This document shows positions 29,501-31,289 of a stretch of 31,289 nt of DNA, piece after piece. The stretch's first letter is position 1, and each line of letters begins with the position of its first letter. The position numbers and the translations under genes are program-made. A model generated the notes under the pieces. It was not told the DNA's origin, did not search any database, and saw nothing but the letters and a program-made list of their open reading frames with translations. The DNA comes from Linderina pennispora (lineage: Eukaryota > Kickxellomycota > Kickxellomycetes > Kickxellales > Kickxellaceae): the NCBI RefSeq assembly GCF_002104995.1, contig NW_024468363.1, positions 1-31,289 on the forward strand, in the 5' to 3' direction.

Positions 29501-31289
29501 TCAGCGATCCAGCTCCGTCGTGGCTGCTGTACTCGTAGACCATGGCACGGTAGTTCTCGCGGATGCGCAGGCCACGCTCGCCGACGAAATGGACTGTGTA
29601 TGTTTTTGGGTTGTTGCGTACAATGTCGATCAGTGGGATACCGTATGTAGTGCGCATAAACTCGTTGGCCGAATCCCAGATCCTGCGAGCCGGCTCTGAG
29701 CGCGCATACAGCTCCATGCCCATCCCTTGCTCGTGCGCTCCTTGGCCCGGAAAGGCAAACACTGTAGGCGGCTGCTCGACCTCGGCTGCTGCTGTCAGAA
29801 CTGTAGTGCCGTGCTGATTGACAGTCTCGGCTCTGACTAGCATGCAGCCATCTTTCATGCCGACATGATGGAGCTTGGTCTCGAGCCGATCACCAGGCAG
29901 AACCATGTCAGTAAACCTGGCGTCAAATGCACGCACACGCTGCGGGTGGCCATGTGCAGCAAAAATCTCGACGCAGCGGCGTGCGTTAGCACTCGTCCAC
30001 ATTCCGTGCGTGATGGTTCCAGGCAGGTTAGCGTAGTCGGCAAAATACGGACTGGTGTGGATAGGATTGTGGTCGGTGGATGCGTGCGAGTACTGGTGGT
30101 TGCTAGCTGGCGCTGTCACAGTGGCTAGCTGTACCATGGATCTAGGAACTAGTGGGATATCGCTTTCTAGCTGCTGCACCCCATCTTTGGGACGGCCATA
30201 GCGCTTCAAGAACTCTATAACCGGGTTACCGTATGATTCCTCTGCCTCGTAGTCGACCTCACCGACATGGGCAGGCACAGAGGAGGAGGCATGGATGTAT
30301 ACAGCCCCAAAGGTGTGGACGGAGGCAAATACGTTGTGTGTCTTGAAGCGGTAGCGAGACTTCAGATGGAACTCTAGTACCGAGCCAGGGCGGATCGTGT
30401 CTTTGCCTCCTGATGCCTGAACAAACCACTCCTTGGAGTTCAGCAGGGCGACATCAGTCTTGGAAGCCAAATGCAGGCTGATGGGCTGCTCGTCAATGTC
30501 GTGGAAGTTGCTAGCGTAGTTGGGTGTGCAGCCACGGAACAGGAACGATGTGGTGATCTCAACGATTGGAACTGACTCCTGGTTGATGACTCCTCGGACC
30601 TGCACCTGCCGGCCCGATGGGGTATCCATGACCTCGGTGATCTTCGCAGTACTGCTGACGGTCTGCCCTGGTTTTAGCCTGTTGGCGCTCGATAGCACCC
30701 GGAATCCGTTTGACAGATGCACCAGGTTGAGTAAGTCACCGTCGCTTGTCTGTGCCATCAGACACTTGCACAATGTCGGCCAGAATGCCCGTATTGCGTA
30801 ATCGAGAGGCACCATCTGCTGGTCACATAGCGGGTCAATATAGTACTTGGACCTGTTGCCAATGGCGTAGCAAAAGTCAAGCACAATGTCAGGACTAATC
30901 TCTGCAGCCTCCGTGGAGAATACTGCTGCTGGGTCACTGATCCCGATGCATGAATCACCGTCACGGCTGTCCTCGAACCACACCTGCGAGTAGAACCTTT
31001 TGATCCGCTGGTTGCGTCCTGCCATGACCTCGTGGATTGGTGCAAATGGAGTGTTTGGTACAAAGCGGAGCATGAGCTCCAGCGTGCACACTGTTGCGCG
31101 TGGCCTCGAGTACATGCTGAAGTGGATGATATCATCCGAGTCAATGCAAAAGTCCAAGGCGAGGTCGCCACTAGCGTCAATAACCTCAACCTTTTGTGGC
31201 ACTTTGTCTCGCAGTGTTATGTACCATCTGTCCAATGCGTGGACGCATGACACGACGCACGATGCTGTCAGTATATGTATGGTGCTGCA
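23540..31289 (-). CDS. Fused beta-alpha type I fatty acid synthase, 5' partial, no PPT domain
   Basis: Fungal FAS makes long-chain acyl-CoA in the cytosol. The frame is open to the right edge, so acetyltransferase and enoyl reductase domains would lie outside. In order: dehydratase (hot-dog motif [10 protein letters not shown] near 30090), malonyl/palmitoyl transferase ([21 protein letters not shown] with Ser codon 29319-29321), the beta-alpha junction (about 28620-28500, RWIETQDV), a Gly-rich linker, ACP ([13 protein letters not shown], Ser codon 28037-28039), ketoreductase ([27 protein letters not shown]), ketosynthase ([11 protein letters not shown], Cys codon 24842-24844; [18 protein letters not shown]). 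It ends [19 protein letters not shown] then TAA, without the transferase domain normally next. Beta and alpha parts are continuous with no stop or promoter between. Eleven single-base breaks occur between 24099 and 29216. Undoing them gives exactly 2581 codons from the edge. No introns. Family is firm; integrity is uncertain. Confidence 0.93.

Noticed and set aside
1-31289. CRISPR arrays, plasmid origins, operons or prokaryotic ribosome-binding sites
   Set aside because: No regularly spaced repeats, and the genes are eukaryotic with spliceosomal introns.

Overview
The window looks like nuclear DNA of a filamentous, early-diverging fungus. Genes carry short GT-AG introns, promoters are TATA plus pyrimidine-rich, and one strand holds a fungal type I fatty acid synthase. 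Kickxellomycotina is my best guess, from gene style and the fused synthase, and it is inference only. I see no rRNA, convincing tRNA, CRISPR or intact transposon.

Layout: 1-4.6 kb is gene-poor and AT-rich. It contains one decayed gene on the minus strand (2052-3332) that I read as a Fanzor/TnpB-like transposon nuclease that has lost its catalytic middle. 4623-7509 is a four-exon M17 leucyl aminopeptidase. 7.5-10.6 kb is a long non-coding stretch with several TATA boxes. It leads to a Myb/SANT-like, glutamine- and serine-rich putative transcription factor (10595-14412). 15257-17035 is intronless eIF2A. 17.9-18.3 kb may hold a small gene for a basic 67-residue protein. 19001-22338 is a GIGYF/Smy2-type GYF-domain protein, followed 155 bp later by the AP-2 sigma adaptor subunit (22494-23030). 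From 23540 to the right edge, convergent with these, runs a fused beta-alpha fatty acid synthase whose 5' part lies outside the window.

The genes do not form one pathway. eIF2A and the GYF protein both touch translation control. AP-2 sigma acts in endocytosis and the synthase makes palmitate/stearate in the cytosol.

Two things stand out. The synthase reading frame ends right after the ketoacyl synthase region, with no C-terminal phosphopantetheinyl transferase domain. A beta-alpha single chain without that domain resembles the bacterial (mycobacterial-type) FAS-I layout. Second, 16 apparent single-base indels break otherwise conserved genes, 15 of them between about 19.37 and 29.22 kb. Protein similarity continues across every break, and undoing the indels gives whole-codon lengths, so sequence error is the leading explanation.
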